Source: Verrucomicrobia bacterium UBA6354
GTDB lineage: Bacteria; Verrucomicrobiota; Kiritimatiellia; RFP12; UBA1067
Length of the DNA stretch: 7,325 nt
Reading direction: 5' to 3'
Assembly: GCA_002440145.1 (NCBI GenBank)
Contig: DJRS01000049.1
Coordinates: forward strand, 1 to 7,325
Within the stretch, counting starts at the first letter, position 1, and each line of letters starts with the position of its first letter. This document shows, piece after piece, positions 6,665-7,325 of the stretch. Below the pieces are notes generated by a model. It worked only from the letters and a program-made list of their open reading frames with translations. It was not told the DNA's origin and ran no database searches. A program made the position numbers and the translations under genes.

Positions 6665-6909
6665 TACACGGCATGCCCTCGAGACGCGTCCGCCCCACCC
6701 GGTCGTCACGCGAAAGCAAACGGACAAGAATGGAACTTCCGCCTGGAATAGGGTTAACGCCATAAAGTATAGCACGAACGACTTCGTTTTTCGCCCGTTT
6801 GGCTAAAGCAGAGAAATCCACTTCATCCTTGAAAATAAAGTCCACAGCCCCGATTCCATCCTTTCAATTGCGCTTTTCGGGTTTACTCGATAGACCACGG
6901 TCTTTTATG

Positions 6910-6929
6910 CGTTTCAAGGTGATGAAACG
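6910..6929. repeat. Short perfect inverted repeat downstream of the minus-strand gene
   Basis: CGTTTCA (6910-6916) and TGAAACG (6923-6929) pair perfectly over 7 bp with a 6-nt loop, 27 bases beyond the stop codon of the minus-strand gene. Its position suits a terminator, but on the minus strand it is followed by GCATAAAAGA and not a U-tract. The role is uncertain. Confidence 0.35.
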
Positions 6930-6956
6930 GCGACGGCAAGTACAGAGGCGCGCATT

Positions 6957-7325
6957 TCAGAGGGGGCGCGCGACCGCGTTGCTGACGGCGACCGGACAGA
7001 ATGCGCCCGGTCCGGGCGTGTGGACGGTCCCGTCCACGACGATTTCCGCGCCTTCCTCCGGGACGGCGTTCGTGCCGGCGGGGAGGTATTCCACGATGAA
7101 CAGCGGACAGCACCCCGCCGCGTCGAAGACTTTGACGCCGTAGTGCCGCCGTCCTTTCGCGTCCTCGGCCTGCAGGGCGACGCCGCACAGGCGCACGCGT
7201 TGGCCGCGGAAGTCCCCCGGCGCGCGCAGGAAGGCGGTGAACTTGACGTCGCGCATGATGCCGTGGAAGGCCGTGAAATCGACGTCCACGGGCGACGAAG
7301 GCGGCGGAATGCGCACGCAGGCGGG
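6957..7325 (-). CDS. C-terminal part of a probable exported OB-like domain protein with a Cys-Cys motif (start outside window)
   Basis: The frame is open to the window edge, so the gene is partial; 122 codons plus a TGA stop (6957-6959) are visible. The first visible residues are Pro-Ala-Cys, then a Pro/Ser-rich linker (VRIPPPSSP), then a beta-rich domain. I read the start as a lipoprotein Cys at codon 7317-7319, with the signal peptide beyond the window, although Pro before Ala is not a classic lipobox. A GTG at 7316-7314 is the only internal start near the edge and I do not favour it. The domain reads VDVDFTAF, then FLRAPGDFRGQRVRLCGVAL, YGVKVFDAAGCCPLF (Cys-Cys at 7112-7107) and EEGAEIVVDGTV. 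From memory this layout (P-x-x-[FY]-x-G-[KQ]-x-V-[RK], then D-A-x-x-C-C, then E-x-G-x-E-I) resembles a family of small secreted proteins of unknown function in gut Firmicutes, with an OB-like fold. The paired Cys suggests metal binding or a disulfide; that is inference. Gene reality is likely; function is unknown. Confidence 0.72.
   Translation of the reverse strand, partial: PACVRIPPPSSPVDVDFTAFHGIMRDVKFTAFLRAPGDFRGQRVRLCGVALQAEDAKGRRHYGVKVFDAAGCCPLFIVEYLPAGTNAVPEEGAEIVVDGTVHTPGPGAFCPVAVSNAVARPL

Larger units (their letters stand above)
6386..6956. other. 571-base intergenic stretch between converging genes
   Basis: No confident protein gene is seen here. From left to right it contains: a weak hairpin TGCCG-tttcat-CGGCA (6465-6480); a possible + promoter (6497-6525); a foldable segment (6554-6578); a very strong hairpin (6623-6664); an AT-richer, coding-like stretch on the minus strand (about 6715-6866); and an inverted repeat (6910-6929). 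No convincing terminator with a U-tract lies directly after the permease stop; the hairpin at 6623-6664 is the nearest strong candidate. I found no tRNA-like T-loop motif. Confidence 0.6.

Noticed and set aside
6522..6845. A 107-codon minus-strand frame with a GTG start
   Set aside because: There is no well-spaced ribosome binding site, the second half is Arg-rich and crosses the 16-bp hairpin, and no family is recognised. The first part is kept only as a possible remnant in the findings.

Overview
The window comes from a GC-rich bacterium. The first gene ends in a PEP-CTERM-type tail with the core PEPTSG, a form I associate from memory with Kiritimatiellota and neighbouring Verrucomicrobiota (PVC group). 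The tripartite efflux operon and the outer-membrane-type lipoprotein signal show a double-membrane cell. The genus cannot be named from this sequence, and the phylum is an inference.

Layout. Positions 9-584 (+) encode a small secreted PEP-CTERM protein, closed by a strong hairpin terminator at 595-653. A gene-free stretch of about 200 bases follows. It holds a short tandem/inverted repeat and ends in a near-consensus promoter (796-824). That promoter leads into a compact three-gene operon on the + strand: a TolC-type outer membrane lipoprotein (866-2266), a periplasmic adaptor (2263-3378) and an RND inner-membrane permease (3365-6385). The genes overlap by 4 and 14 bases, which fits one transcript with translational coupling. 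Positions 6386-6956 contain no confident gene. They hold a 16-bp perfect-type hairpin (6623-6664) built from two copies of the palindrome AACGCGTT, and a possible promoter upstream of it; together these could mark a small RNA of about 130 nt. The minus strand from 7325 down to 6957 encodes the C-terminal part of a small, probably exported protein with an OB-like domain and a Cys-Cys motif; its start lies beyond the window.

How the genes work together. The operon supplies all three parts of an RND efflux machine: permease, adaptor and outer membrane duct. The residue after the lipobox cysteine differs between the duct (Ala) and the adaptor (Asp), as expected if one is sent to the outer membrane and the other kept at the inner membrane. 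The permease is unusual: the TM4 Asp pair and TM10 Lys of the AcrB proton relay are replaced by Ala-Asn and Asn. The PEP-CTERM gene and the minus-strand gene are separate units with no evident functional link to the pump.
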